Assembly: GCA_029051525.1 (NCBI GenBank)
Contig: JAIDKG010000020.1
Coordinates: 675 to 64,674 of the forward strand
From: Muribaculaceae bacterium
GTDB lineage: Bacteria > Bacteroidota > Bacteroidia > Bacteroidales > Muribaculaceae
DNA length: 64,000 bases
Direction of reading: 5' to 3'
In this document: piece by piece, positions 1 to 9,594 of the stretch
Layout of the letters: each line of letters starts with the position of its first letter
Position numbering within the stretch: position 1 is the first letter of the stretch
Notes under the pieces: generated by a model
Databases searched by the model: none
The model's input: the letters and a program-made list of their open reading frames with translations, nothing else
What the model was told of the DNA's origin: nothing
Made by a program: the position numbers and the translations under genes

Positions 1-63
1 GGGCTTGAACCAACGACCCCCTGATTAACAGTCAGGTGCTCTAACCAACTGAGCTACTGAAGC
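1..63 (-). tRNA. tRNA-Asn(GTT), 3' end cut by window edge
   Basis: Reverse complement gives GCTTCAGTAGCTCAGTTGGTTAGAGCACCTGACTGTTAATCAGG...GTTGGTTCAAGCCC; anticodon loop CTGTTAA = GTT. Confidence 0.9.
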
Positions 64-114
64 ATTTTGTTTTGCTTTTAGTATTAAGTAATACTGAAGC
101 AGTATGTTGTTTTG

Positions 115-188
115 CGCTCCAGGATGGGCTTGAACCAACGACCCCCTGATTAACAGTCAGGTGCTCTAACCAACTGAGCTACTGAAGC
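115..188 (-). tRNA. tRNA-Asn(GTT)
   Basis: Complete cloverleaf: acceptor GCTTCAG/CTGGAGC, D-stem GCTC/GAGC, anticodon stem CCTGA/TCAGG with loop CTGTTAA. Confidence 0.93.
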
Positions 189-205
189 ATTTTGTTTTGC
201 TTGTT

Positions 206-287
206 TACTCAGCGGGGCTTGAACCAACGACGCGTGTCCCTATTGGGATTAACAGTCGGGTGCTCTAACCAACTGAGCTACTGAAGC
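206..287 (-). pseudogene. Degenerate tRNA-Asn-like copy
   Basis: 5' half identical to the upstream tRNA-Asn copies except one base (CCCGA for CCTGA); 3' half of the anticodon stem replaced by TCCCAATAGGGA and an extra ~12 nt; acceptor 3' strand no longer fully complementary. Confidence 0.65.
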
Positions 288-517
288 ATTTTGTTTGCAA
301 TGGGGAGGTGTTCTCCCGAATTGCGTTGCAAAGTTAGTGAGATTTTTTGAGACTGCCAAATTTTTTGATGACTTTTTTTGATTTTTTTTGATTATTGGTT
401 GGGGTGAGTGGGGTAATTGGTTGAGATATATGGGGTTATTGTGTTTGTGTAAAAGCGCCATGAAATCGGGTGTGGCCCGATTCCATGGCGATGGTGTATG
501 TGAGGGTGGGGGAGGAA

Positions 518-2788
518 TTAGCGCGGAGTTGAGGCGCCGGGTGCGGAGGTTGAGGCGCCGGAGGTGGAGAGGTCGTCGTTGAGGATGGTGGAGTTGACTG
601 ATTTGATGCGGGAGGTGGTTTTGCCGAAGTTCCAGGTTGCTCCGATGGAGATGCGCCAGCTTGAGATGCTGTATTGGGTGCGGCTTATGAAGTTGGGAGC
701 CACGGTGGTGTTGTTGAATTTCATGTGGCTTTGGGCAAAGTTGGTTGCGTTGAGCGACACACGAAGTTTGCGGTCCTTCAGGAAGTCGCGCGCTAGACCG
801 ATGCCGTAGTAGAAATAATCACCGTTGCGTTTCTGAAGGTCTACCTGTCCCCAGAAGTAGCCTCCAAACCAGCTGGCTGTGAAATCGTGCGGGAGGGTCC
901 ATTCACCGTTGTGAGAAATGTTGCCGCTCCAGCCATGGTTGGAGATGGCAGGGGTGCCGTTGCTGCGCAGGTGGGTGTAGAGTCCCAGGCCATTGAAGGT
1001 GAGGCGTAGATTGCGCACTGCTGTCACCATGAGGAATGCATTGAGTCCGGCGGTCTGTTTGCGGCCTATGTTTGCGCTGGTATTCACCACAGTGGGGCCG
1101 TCGAGGTAGCTGATTGCCGAGATGGCATTGCCGGTGTGGGTATAGTCGAGGCTCATCGATATGCCGAGTAGCCGACCGAAATTGCGATAGGTGAGGCTAA
1201 GTTTGTTGATGCGCTCCGACTGGAGGTTCGGGTTGCCGCGAGTCACCTCCGTGTCGCTGTATTTCACCGTGTAAGGGTTGATTTGTTCGAGCGACGGGCG
1301 TGAGATTCTCATGCCATATGAGAGGCCCAGAGCGTGGGCCGGGGTGAGACTATAAGTCACCGAGGCATTGGGCACTACATCGTTGAGGTGGCGTGTGAAA
1401 TCGCGGTCGTGTATGTCGGCATAACGTATCCCCATGCAGGTGTGTTCGTAGCGCACGCCCCCTTCGGCGCCCCATGAGCCATAGCTGGCGCGATAGAGCA
1501 TATAGAGAGCGTAGATATCCTGAAGCTGAGTGATGTTGTTGGTCTCATCGGGTATCGGGGTGAAGAGCACGAGGTCGTTGGAGCCTTGCCCCGAAGAGTA
1601 TGCGCTGTTGTGGCGGAAGATTCCCTTTGCGCCGGCCTCGATTGTGGCATGGGTCGACAGGGCGTTGGAGTAATCGGCCTGAATGGTGTGGGTGCGATTG
1701 AAATTATCGCTCGCCGAGGTGTGGCTGATCCAGGGGAGGGTGGTTCCGATAATGTCGGAATATGTCTCCGAGAGAGGCATTGCGGAATTGCCGAAATCAA
1801 ACTGGTAACTCAGAGCGAAGTAATTATCCGGCCGATGGAAATCATGTTGCCAGGCTGCATTGGCGGTGAGATTGCGGAAAGAGAAACCGATATCGGCATT
1901 CCGGCGATAGCTCCAGAGGGTGGCCCCCGATGCCGATTCCATCCGGGTGAGAGAGTTGTCGATTTTCATGGAGCCATCCACATCGTAGAAATTGGCCGAG
2001 AAGTTAAACAGATCATACTGCGAAAGTTCCAGCGAACCGGATAGAGAAGCACCGAAATACTCATATTTGCGCGGATTCGACCCCGACGAAATGAGTCGGT
2101 GGGCTGTGAGGTTATCCGGATAGATGGTTTCCGAGAATACCGACCCCTTCTGTGTTAACATATTGGCATTCATATAATTCACATTTGCATTGAGGGTGAG
2201 TCGGTTCCACTTTGCTCCGCCGAAGAGTCCGGCCATGATATCGCGATTGGTCACGGCGAGATTGGCCGAGCCGTTATAGCCTGCATTGCTCTGCTTTCTT
2301 TCGGTGACGATATTGATTATGCCCGCGGTGCCCTCGGCATCATACTTTGCGCCCGGGTCGGCGATTACCTCCACCTTGCTCACGGCTGTGGCCGGCATTG
2401 CTTTCAGAATTGTCGATGCATTTTGGGAGAGCATCGGATCCGGTCGGCCATTGACATAGATTTTGAAATCCGATGCACCCTTCAGGGAGATGTTATCCTG
2501 GCCGTCGACGCTCACCATAGGCACTTTACGGAGCATATCGAGTACTGATTGTCCTGAGGCGGTGGGGTCTTGTTCCACATCGTAGGTGAGTTGGTTGCCA
2601 TTGACTTTCACGAGTGGGGAATCGGCTGTGACAACGAGTTCGTCGAGATTATGCGTATCGCCGTAGGCCACGCGTTCCAGCGAATCGAGTTGGGCTTCAG
2701 AGAGTTGCTGTGGCTGCGGCGTCTGCGCGGCTGCGGCTGCATAAGCGGCGCAACCGGCGACAAGGAGGGAGATGCCTTTGATTTTCAT
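518..2788 (-). CDS. Outer membrane beta-barrel / TonB-dependent receptor-like protein
   Basis: 756 aa; signal peptide; plug-like region (SVLDMLRKVPMVSVDGQDNISLKGASDFKIYVNGRPDPM...GAKYDAEGTAGIINIVT) followed by beta-rich barrel. Confidence 0.85.
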   Translation of the reverse strand: MKIKGISLLVAGCAAYAAAAAQTPQPQQLSEAQLDSLERVAYGDTHNLDELVVTADSPLVKVNGNQLTYDVEQDPTASGQSVLDMLRKVPMVSVDGQDNISLKGASDFKIYVNGRPDPMLSQNASTILKAMPATAVSKVEVIADPGAKYDAEGTAGIINIVTERKQSNAGYNGSANLAVTNRDIMAGLFGGAKWNRLTLNANVNYMNANMLTQKGSVFSETIYPDNLTAHRLISSGSNPRKYEYFGASLSGSLELSQYDLFNFSANFYDVDGSMKIDNSLTRMESASGATLWSYRRNADIGFSFRNLTANAAWQHDFHRPDNYFALSYQFDFGNSAMPLSETYSDIIGTTLPWISHTSASDNFNRTHTIQADYSNALSTHATIEAGAKGIFRHNSAYSSGQGSNDLVLFTPIPDETNNITQLQDIYALYMLYRASYGSWGAEGGVRYEHTCMGIRYADIHDRDFTRHLNDVVPNASVTYSLTPAHALGLSYGMRISRPSLEQINPYTVKYSDTEVTRGNPNLQSERINKLSLTYRNFGRLLGISMSLDYTHTGNAISAISYLDGPTVVNTSANIGRKQTAGLNAFLMVTAVRNLRLTFNGLGLYTHLRSNGTPAISNHGWSGNISHNGEWTLPHDFTASWFGGYFWGQVDLQKRNGDYFYYGIGLARDFLKDRKLRVSLNATNFAQSHMKFNNTTVAPNFISRTQYSISSWRISIGATWNFGKTTSRIKSVNSTILNDDLSTSGASTSAPGASTPR

Positions 2789-2822
2789 AAGAGGAAATTT
2801 TGATAAATTGGTTTTGCGGTGG

Positions 2823-2868
2823 CAAAGGTAGTGAATATTTTACTACTATGCAATACTTAGTAGTGAAA
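2823..2868 (-). promoter_or_regulatory. Candidate promoter/operator of the 518..2788 gene
   Basis: Minus-strand TACCTTTG (-7, 2823-2830) with palindrome ACTACTA-N9-TAGTAGT (2842-2864) over the -33 region. Confidence 0.5.
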
Positions 2869-3035
2869 TTATGCAGACACTCAGAGGCCCGACAGATAGC
2901 ATACAGAGGAATCGGAGTGGCGAAGGGCCAGAGGGCTCAGATGTCTCGGAATGCTCAGAACCCCGGGGTGTGGCTCCGGGAGGAAGTTGTATAGCAGGCA
3001 ATTTGCGAATAGCAGTGCGTGGGGGTGCAAAAAAA

Positions 3036-3061
3036 AGTCGGCTCGCAGAAGCGAGCCGACT
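3036..3061 (-). terminator. Intrinsic terminator of rplU-rpmA
   Basis: 11-bp perfect stem agtcggctcgc-agaa-gcgagccgact; minus strand runs into T-tract. Confidence 0.9.
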
Positions 3062-3094
3062 CCGACGGGCTGAAAGCCCGAAGTGAAATGCGGT

Positions 3095-3358
3095 TTAGTT
3101 GGCAGAGTGGGGCTGCACGTTGATAAACTTGCGGCCTTCCTTGCCGGTGGTGAATACCACTACGCCATCGATCAGAGCGAAGAGAGTGTGGTCCTTGCCC
3201 ATGCCCACGTTGAGACCGGGGTGGTGCTGAGTGCCACGCTGACGCTTGATGATGTTGCCTGCCTTGCAGTTAGATCCACCGAAGATTTTCACGCCGAGGC
3301 GTTTGCTTTCTGATTCGCGGCCGTTCTTCGAACTACCGACACCTTTTTTATGTGCCAT
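3095..3358 (-). CDS. rpmA: 50S ribosomal protein L27
   Basis: [28 protein letters not shown]... characteristic L27 sequence. Confidence 0.98.
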   Translation of the reverse strand: MAHKKGVGSSKNGRESESKRLGVKIFGGSNCKAGNIIKRQRGTQHHPGLNVGMGKDHTLFALIDGVVVFTTGKEGRKFINVQPHSAN

Positions 3359-3373
3359 ATCTTAGATGAATTT

Positions 3374-3694
3374 TTAAGCGTTAATATTTTTGATCATCAC
3401 TTTGGTGAAGAACTGGCGGTGGCCGTTTTTACGGCGATAGCCTTTGCGACGCTTCTTCTTGAAGACGATCACTTTCTCACCCTTCACGAGGTTTTCGAGC
3501 ACCTCGCCGGTTACTTTTGCACCTTCCACGGCAGGAGCACCGACCTTCACGTCGCCGTCGGCATCGATGAGAAGCACTTTGTCGAATACGACCTGGTCAC
3601 CCTGCTTGGCTTCTTCGCCGAGATAGTGGACATACAGGTACTTGCCTTCCTCGGCCTTGAACTGCTGTCCTTTGATTTCTACGATTGCGTACAT
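3374..3694 (-). CDS. rplU: 50S ribosomal protein L21
   Basis: [25 protein letters not shown]...; start placed at internal Met of the ORF. Confidence 0.97.
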   Translation of the reverse strand: MYAIVEIKGQQFKAEEGKYLYVHYLGEEAKQGDQVVFDKVLLIDADGDVKVGAPAVEGAKVTGEVLENLVKGEKVIVFKKKRRKGYRRKNGHRQFFTKVMIKNINA

Positions 3695-3785
3695 CGCTGG
3701 TTTTAAATTGAATTTAAACGTTGGTCCCTCAGGCGGCACGGTGCTGATACCGGGCTCTTTGGTGGGCCTTCCGGGAATAATCGCA

Positions 3786-3817
3786 CAAAGTTAATATTTT
3801 TTTTGCTAATCTGCAAT
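3786..3817 (-). promoter_or_regulatory. Bacteroidetes-type promoter for rplU-rpmA
   Basis: Minus strand ATTG-N20-TAACTTTG, close to TTTG-N19-TAnnTTTG. Confidence 0.6.
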
Positions 3818-3866
3818 AGTCAATTCACTTTTGTGGTTGATTTTCAGTGCGGATTCAACATATTTC

Positions 3867-5162
3867 TTATTTGCAGGTCATGATATCGAGCACATAGAGG
3901 TCGGTGGCGCGCATGGCATCGCGGCCTATCGATGTGAGGTTGCGGATGGTGCGGTCTACATCTTCGTCGATGATACCTTCGGCCGCTGTCACGCAGTGGC
4001 CCTGCATTGCCATCATGGCCGACATCATGGCTGTGCCCACACCCGAAGAGATCTTCATGGCGCAGGAGGGTTTGGCGCCGTCGCATATCATGCCGGTGAG
4101 ATTGGCCACCATATTCTTCACAGCTGCGGCCACCTGCTCATAATTTCCACCCATCAGATAAACCAATCCGCTTGCGGCTCCGGTGGAGGCCACCACGCAT
4201 CCGCATAGAGCCGACAGTCGGCCCAGACTCTGCTTGATATATATCGAAGTGAGATGACTCAGGATCAGGGCGCGCACCAACTGCTCATCAGAGGCCTTGA
4301 TATCGGCGGCATACGATACCACCGGCATCGTGGCACATATGCCCTGATTGCCCGAGCCCGAATTTGACATCACCGGCACCGGGGCTCCACCCATTCGGGC
4401 ATCGCAGGCGGCCGAAGTGAGTGAAATCATATGCGCTATGGGCGTGTCGCCGAAGAGTGGAGTGCCGAAATCGCGCATTGTGCTGCCCAGCGAGTGACCA
4501 TACGGAGCTTTCAGTGCCAATTCAGCGGCAGCGCTGTTGAGGCGGCGTGCCTCCAGAATGAAATCAATCTCCTCCAGCGGTGATTCGGAGGCAAACTCCC
4601 ACACCGTGTGCAGGTCGAGTTGGAAATCCTCTTTACCCTCAGCGGTGCCCTCGGTGGCGGATTCGGCCACGGGTTCCTCATTGAAGATTACCGCACGATT
4701 TTTTTCAAGATATACGAAATTGGTGTGCTGACGCGAGATAGTGGCGCGCACACGGTCGGTGTCGTGACACACCTCCACATCGATGTGCAGATTGGAGGGA
4801 GCATTCTCAAAGAGTTTGATATCAATATTATGAGTATTGATATACTCCTTGCCGCGAGCCACAGTCTCATCATTCACATCGCGGAGCACCTCCAGTCCAT
4901 ACTCCGACTTACCGATCAGCGCCCCCAGCGCGATGGCGATAGGCAGGCCGATCATGCCTGTGCCCGGGATTCCCACACCCATGGCATTCTTCAAGATATT
5001 GGTGCTCAGGCGCACCTTGATTTCGGAGGGGAGGCAGCCCAGAAGTTCGGTGGCTTTTGCCACACATAGCGACACGGCGGCGGGTTCGGTACAACCCACA
5101 GCCGGCACGACCTCGCGCTGGATGAGGTCGATGATTTTCTTACGGTTTTCGGTGTTGATCAT
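3867..5162 (-). CDS. UPF0597 / L-cysteine desulfidase (serine dehydratase alpha) family protein
   Basis: 431 aa; VPAVGCTEPAAVSLCVAKA and GNQGICATMPVV motifs of the YhaM/CdsB family. Confidence 0.88.
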   Translation of the reverse strand: MINTENRKKIIDLIQREVVPAVGCTEPAAVSLCVAKATELLGCLPSEIKVRLSTNILKNAMGVGIPGTGMIGLPIAIALGALIGKSEYGLEVLRDVNDETVARGKEYINTHNIDIKLFENAPSNLHIDVEVCHDTDRVRATISRQHTNFVYLEKNRAVIFNEEPVAESATEGTAEGKEDFQLDLHTVWEFASESPLEEIDFILEARRLNSAAAELALKAPYGHSLGSTMRDFGTPLFGDTPIAHMISLTSAACDARMGGAPVPVMSNSGSGNQGICATMPVVSYAADIKASDEQLVRALILSHLTSIYIKQSLGRLSALCGCVVASTGAASGLVYLMGGNYEQVAAAVKNMVANLTGMICDGAKPSCAMKISSGVGTAMMSAMMAMQGHCVTAAEGIIDEDVDRTIRNLTSIGRDAMRATDLYVLDIMTCK

Positions 5163-5196
5163 ATGATATCAGAAGGTTAGTATTCAATAGTTTATA

Positions 5197-5228
5197 GGAG
5201 GATGGGAGGATGAGAGGATGAGAGGATG
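5197..5228. repeat. 8-bp tandem repeat (RGAGGATG)x4
   Basis: ggaggatg ggaggatg agaggatg agaggatg. Confidence 0.85.
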
Positions 5229-5263
5229 GAGAAGGGGAGAGGATGATTTGGATCCAAACCGCG

Positions 5264-5875
5264 TCAGTTCTTATGCATCCGCTCCAGCCGGCGGTTGCGC
5301 CAGCACTTACGGCAGCAGGCCACATATCGGTCATTTCCGCCGATTTCCACCTGAGCTCCCTCGGTGATGATATCGCCATTGGCATCGATACGCGCATTCA
5401 TGATAGTCTTGCGGCCACAGGTGCAAGTTGACTTCACCTCATCGATAGTATCAGCCATCTCGAATAGTCGCTTCGATCCCTCGAAGAGATTCCCCTTGAA
5501 ATCGGTGCGCAAGCCATAGCATATCACATTGATGGCGAAGTCATCGACCACCGCTGCCAACTGATCCACCTGAGCAGCTGAGAGAAACTGCGCTTCATCC
5601 ACCAGAATCCATCTCGGCGATGCCTCCGGATTGCTCTTCACAATATGGCAAATCATCTCATACATATCGGAATCTGCATAAATCCAGCCGCATTCCCGCT
5701 CAATGCCGATACGCGAGCGGATCACATTTCGGTCATCGCGCGTGTCGACCACCGGCTTGAAGCAGAGGTAATTCAGACCCCGCTCCTCGAAGTTATATGC
5801 TGTGGTGAGCAGCATGGCAGTCTTGGCCGACCCCATGGTGCCATATCTGAAGTAAAGTTTGGCGATTCGGTTCAT
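5264..5875 (-). CDS. tdk: Thymidine kinase
   Basis: GTMGSAKTAMLLTTAYNFEERG P-loop, DEAQFL, CTCGRKTIMNAR zinc site. Confidence 0.95.
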   Translation of the reverse strand: MNRIAKLYFRYGTMGSAKTAMLLTTAYNFEERGLNYLCFKPVVDTRDDRNVIRSRIGIERECGWIYADSDMYEMICHIVKSNPEASPRWILVDEAQFLSAAQVDQLAAVVDDFAINVICYGLRTDFKGNLFEGSKRLFEMADTIDEVKSTCTCGRKTIMNARIDANGDIITEGAQVEIGGNDRYVACCRKCWRNRRLERMHKN

Positions 5876-6088
5876 GTGATAAAATTACAACCAAAATCCC
5901 GGATACGCAATATCCGCGCCACATTTTTTTTGCGAGAAAACGCATCGAAGGGGATCCATGACCCAACCAAAGGTGTGAAAATTTGTTGTGAGAATATAAC
6001 CGATGTTGACCACCTGTCAAGTCATCGGTCGAAATCTACGACACTTAATTAGAACTTGCTCTTAACAATAGCAATACCCTCAATAGCC

Positions 6089-6655
6089 ATGAATACAGTA
6101 ATCACCGTCAATCCTTCGTCGGCCCCTACAGGGGCGCGCGATCCTGAGTTACTTCGTTTTTTGCTGCGCCGGCGACTGAGCCGTCAGGGAGCGCTTCTGG
6201 CGCGCCATGAGGCGGGAGTGAGGATGTTGCGCGGATTGTTTGGCTCCACCTCGGTCAATGTGGCCATGAGTGTGCTGCTTCTGCTGGTGCGTATAGGTTG
6301 CGGGGTGTGGCTTGTGGCCGAAGGCGTTGCCACCGACAGCCCGGTCCGGATGGCCGGGTTAATGCTGGGCGCCGTGGCCGTGGCTGCGGGTTGCCTATGC
6401 CGCCCCATCATGGCGGTGGCCTCCGGTGTGCTGGCCTACGGAGTGCTCTACGATGTGAGCTTCGGCATGGTAAATGCCTGGCAGCTGGAGGTGCTTGCCG
6501 CCACACTGCTTCTGACCTTTGCCGGTCCCGGCCGTTATTCACTTGATTCGGTGGTAAATATACGAGTGTTTCGGGCCGCATGCCGTCGGGAGACGAGTAG
6601 GCTCTTTGCACGCCGCTTCAGAGCGCGTTCAAAAAATCCTGTCGCCAAGGGATAG
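6089..6655 (+). CDS. Small hypothetical membrane protein
   Basis: Several hydrophobic segments (VAMSVLLLLVRIGCGVWLV...); start uncertain (6056 or 6089). Confidence 0.6.
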   Translation: MNTVITVNPSSAPTGARDPELLRFLLRRRLSRQGALLARHEAGVRMLRGLFGSTSVNVAMSVLLLLVRIGCGVWLVAEGVATDSPVRMAGLMLGAVAVAAGCLCRPIMAVASGVLAYGVLYDVSFGMVNAWQLEVLAATLLLTFAGPGRYSLDSVVNIRVFRAACRRETSRLFARRFRARSKNPVAKG

Positions 6656-6682
6656 GGATCCATCATCAGAAAGTTCTCTCGC

Positions 6683-7216
6683 TCATAGTCGGCGTCCGAT
6701 TCCTCTGACTGCGAATTCAACCGTAAAAGGGATAGCCGTGCTGCGCTTTGAAGTGTGGCTACGGTGATAATAGAGACTCTTCTGGAGGTCAAACGATTTG
6801 ACCGAGGCCAATCGTGTCTCCCCCTGCGGCAGATCAATATCTATGCGCACCTCTCTGCGGTGCAGCATTCTCCCATCCATATCGAGATACGTGATATCGA
6901 GTGAAATCCATGCAATCGGGATGGGTGTGTTGTTGGTCACGAAAAATGTCTCGCGTGTGGACTGAAGCGGTTTGTCAAATCCGGCAAATGTAATACTGTC
7001 GGCCCATTGCGCCACACGTATTGAATCCAACTCCTCCGATTTCGGCATCAGCGTCCGGCTCTTGTCGCCGCTCTTCTGCTCCACCACCGGAGCCTTCAGC
7101 GACAAGCGCACCTTGCGAGCCCCGGCCGGCAGGCCGATGCACGCCATAATGGAGAGGATTGTCAGAGATACCGGTATATACCGTCTGATTACCGGTCGGT
7201 GTGGATAGTGATGCAT
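6683..7216 (-). CDS. Hypothetical secreted protein
   Basis: 177 aa, N-terminal signal-like segment, intergenic position in minus-strand gene cluster. Confidence 0.65.
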   Translation of the reverse strand: MHHYPHRPVIRRYIPVSLTILSIMACIGLPAGARKVRLSLKAPVVEQKSGDKSRTLMPKSEELDSIRVAQWADSITFAGFDKPLQSTRETFFVTNNTPIPIAWISLDITYLDMDGRMLHRREVRIDIDLPQGETRLASVKSFDLQKSLYYHRSHTSKRSTAIPFTVEFAVRGIGRRL

Positions 7217-7255
7217 ATGAGAGTAATTGAGGAAATAAGGGATTGAGATGCGCTC

Positions 7256-7921
7256 TTAGAGATACCGTATATATCGTCGCGACGAACCGCTTCCGTCATA
7301 CGAAGGGAAAGTCTTCACCCATCCCTGAGGCAATCGCTCGAGCGGATTGCGCGTAGAGAGTCGGGTAGAAAGTTTGAACATATTCCAGAGCGATGGCAGC
7401 AGCACCGACGGTGTGATGGAGACTTTCACCTTAGGCATCTCAATAGTGAGCATATCGGCATCCTTTCCCAGAGTAGCCATCCCCTGCATATTCCCCACCG
7501 GCATCCCCTTATTGATGCGCGACGACAGCGAGATGCGGAATTTCTTCGGGTCGGCCGACTCCTCCAGCCATCCCAGCTGCATCCCCGGCCATAGGCGGCA
7601 ATCCACACTTTCAAGCAGATACACCCCATATCGCCCCTTCTGCTCCGGGATGCGCAGCACCACCAGCGCCACTTCATCGGCCGGGAACTCCCATATTCCC
7701 TCCAGCGCGCGGAGCGGGAGAGAGGCCAGCCGCTCCTCTGCCACGCCACGATTGCGGCAGATCTCCTCCGCTCGCCAGAGCGACGGCTCCTCCCCGCGCA
7801 TCGCGGCGGGGAGGAGAGCCGACAGCAGGAGCAGCCACCGCAGCCACCGGAGGCAGAAGCCATCAGAGATGCGCTGTGTCGCTATGCGGTCGCTGCCGCG
7901 CGGGGATACTCTCACTGTCAT
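7256..7921 (-). CDS. Hypothetical secreted protein
   Basis: 221 aa with signal-like segment, tightly packed with the 7927 gene. Confidence 0.65.
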   Translation of the reverse strand: MTVRVSPRGSDRIATQRISDGFCLRWLRWLLLLSALLPAAMRGEEPSLWRAEEICRNRGVAEERLASLPLRALEGIWEFPADEVALVVLRIPEQKGRYGVYLLESVDCRLWPGMQLGWLEESADPKKFRISLSSRINKGMPVGNMQGMATLGKDADMLTIEMPKVKVSITPSVLLPSLWNMFKLSTRLSTRNPLERLPQGWVKTFPSYDGSGSSRRYIRYL

Positions 7922-7926
7922 GGTGC

Positions 7927-9594
7927 TCAGGGTTTGGTAGAGAATGTATAGCTCAGTCCGAAACTAAGAATCTCCTTCAACTGCCAATAATGCCAATCCG
8001 AGGCACCGAAGATAGTCGATGAGTCATAGCGCGGATGGATATAGAATTGCGTGGAGAGGAAACGCGTGATATTAAATGTGAAGGTATTCTCCCAATCAGC
8101 CTGGAAATAATGATAATCGGTGAAAAGAAACATCCTCGACTTCCAGCTGATATTGGATGTAATATCCCAGCTAAGAGTAGCCTCTGCATTCGAACCGATT
8201 TCACTGCGGGTCTTGCGTCCCGGCTCGATATTGAATAGAGCGGGATCAATGCGGTGGTTGATGCAGGTCTTCAGATTATATGAAATCGGCGATACCGACA
8301 CCGACAGCTTCAGTCGATTGCTCAGAGCCTCGGTATTATACGTCATACCGAGACCCATATTCAGGTCGGCCGGAGAGAGAAAAGCCGCTGTCATATCGGG
8401 AGAATCGGCCGGATAGGTATTGAAGATCTGGGTCTTGAACTGCAGATTGAAAGAATAGAACCACTTCCTGAAAGCCTTCAGACCAGCCTTTAGGTTATAC
8501 TGTAGCGCATCCTGCGAGATCGAATAATGATGCAGCGCCTCCTTGGAATTGGAATTGACCGCCAGCTTATAGGATAAAGAGCTGGTAAACATCAGATTCG
8601 GCTTATAGACCGTATTCAGAGCCACATCCCAGTTGAAATTGAACAGGAGGGCAAGATAATCATTGCCACCCTGATACCAGTTATCACTGATATAGGCCTG
8701 CGAGAACTGCAGAGCGCTCCCCACAGTATGAAGCCAGTACACCCGCCGCTGCTCACTCTTCGGGAGCACCGCATCGGCCACATCCACTATCGGCATGGCA
8801 TGATGCATAAGATAGCGGGAATACTCGCGCGGATCATCCTTCACCTGCGGAGCCACCGGGAGCTGCCAATAGAGATAACCGATATCGGTAGGATCGGTCA
8901 TCATCATCACATAGGCCATCTCATCGCTGATGGCCTGCGCGTCGCGTCGGGCCCGGATCCAGGCCGGTGTCACAAATTGGGTCGGGTCGGGTAGAGGTTC
9001 CTCCTCCTCCGGCCGGGTGTCGGTGGCCTGCACCGATTCATCCTTCAGAATCGGCTGCGGCACATCATCCCATTCGATATATGGGCGCGGGCGCGAGGCC
9101 ACCACCGTATCGGCCGGGGAGATACTGAGGAGTTCGTCGCCCTCCTCGAGATCCTCTTCCAGGATTGGTTCGGCATATAGTATGCCGGCATATCGGTCGG
9201 CATCGTAGCCCGGGCTGCGGCGCATCCGGAATCGATATTCAGGCACAGAGAAATGCGGGCGTCGCAGCGGCTGCAACCCTCTGAACACGCGTGGTGTGGC
9301 CAGCGGCGACGGCTGATTGCGCCACACCTCCCGGATCAGCGAATCGCGTGGCACCGACCACTTCAGCTGCTCCAGTTCCGCCATTTTGATAGAATCGACT
9401 GAGGCACCGCTGCAAGGTATCTCCCCGGCGGGATAGGGTGATACCACTGCGGCAGGGTCGCCATAAGGTGATGGTGAGGCTCCTTGTGCCTGCACTGCAG
9501 CGCCGATACCCAGACCAAGGGTGAGCAGCGCGCAAGCCGGGCGAAAGAGCACCATAGAGGATAAGGAATAGGCGTATTGATTGTCACTCTTCAT
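7927..9594 (-). CDS. Outer membrane beta-barrel protein, DUF3078-like
   Basis: 555 aa; C-terminal half QAYISDNWYQGGNDYLALLFNFNWDVALN... barrel-like; overlaps the S41 gene by 11 bp. Confidence 0.7.
   Translation of the reverse strand: MKSDNQYAYSLSSMVLFRPACALLTLGLGIGAAVQAQGASPSPYGDPAAVVSPYPAGEIPCSGASVDSIKMAELEQLKWSVPRDSLIREVWRNQPSPLATPRVFRGLQPLRRPHFSVPEYRFRMRRSPGYDADRYAGILYAEPILEEDLEEGDELLSISPADTVVASRPRPYIEWDDVPQPILKDESVQATDTRPEEEEPLPDPTQFVTPAWIRARRDAQAISDEMAYVMMMTDPTDIGYLYWQLPVAPQVKDDPREYSRYLMHHAMPIVDVADAVLPKSEQRRVYWLHTVGSALQFSQAYISDNWYQGGNDYLALLFNFNWDVALNTVYKPNLMFTSSLSYKLAVNSNSKEALHHYSISQDALQYNLKAGLKAFRKWFYSFNLQFKTQIFNTYPADSPDMTAAFLSPADLNMGLGMTYNTEALSNRLKLSVSVSPISYNLKTCINHRIDPALFNIEPGRKTRSEIGSNAEATLSWDITSNISWKSRMFLFTDYHYFQADWENTFTFNITRFLSTQFYIHPRYDSSTIFGASDWHYWQLKEILSFGLSYTFSTKP

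Noticed and set aside
249-461. 70-aa ORF ending SVAQLVRAPDC
   Set aside because: Runs into the tRNA-Asn region; typical spurious tRNA-derived translation
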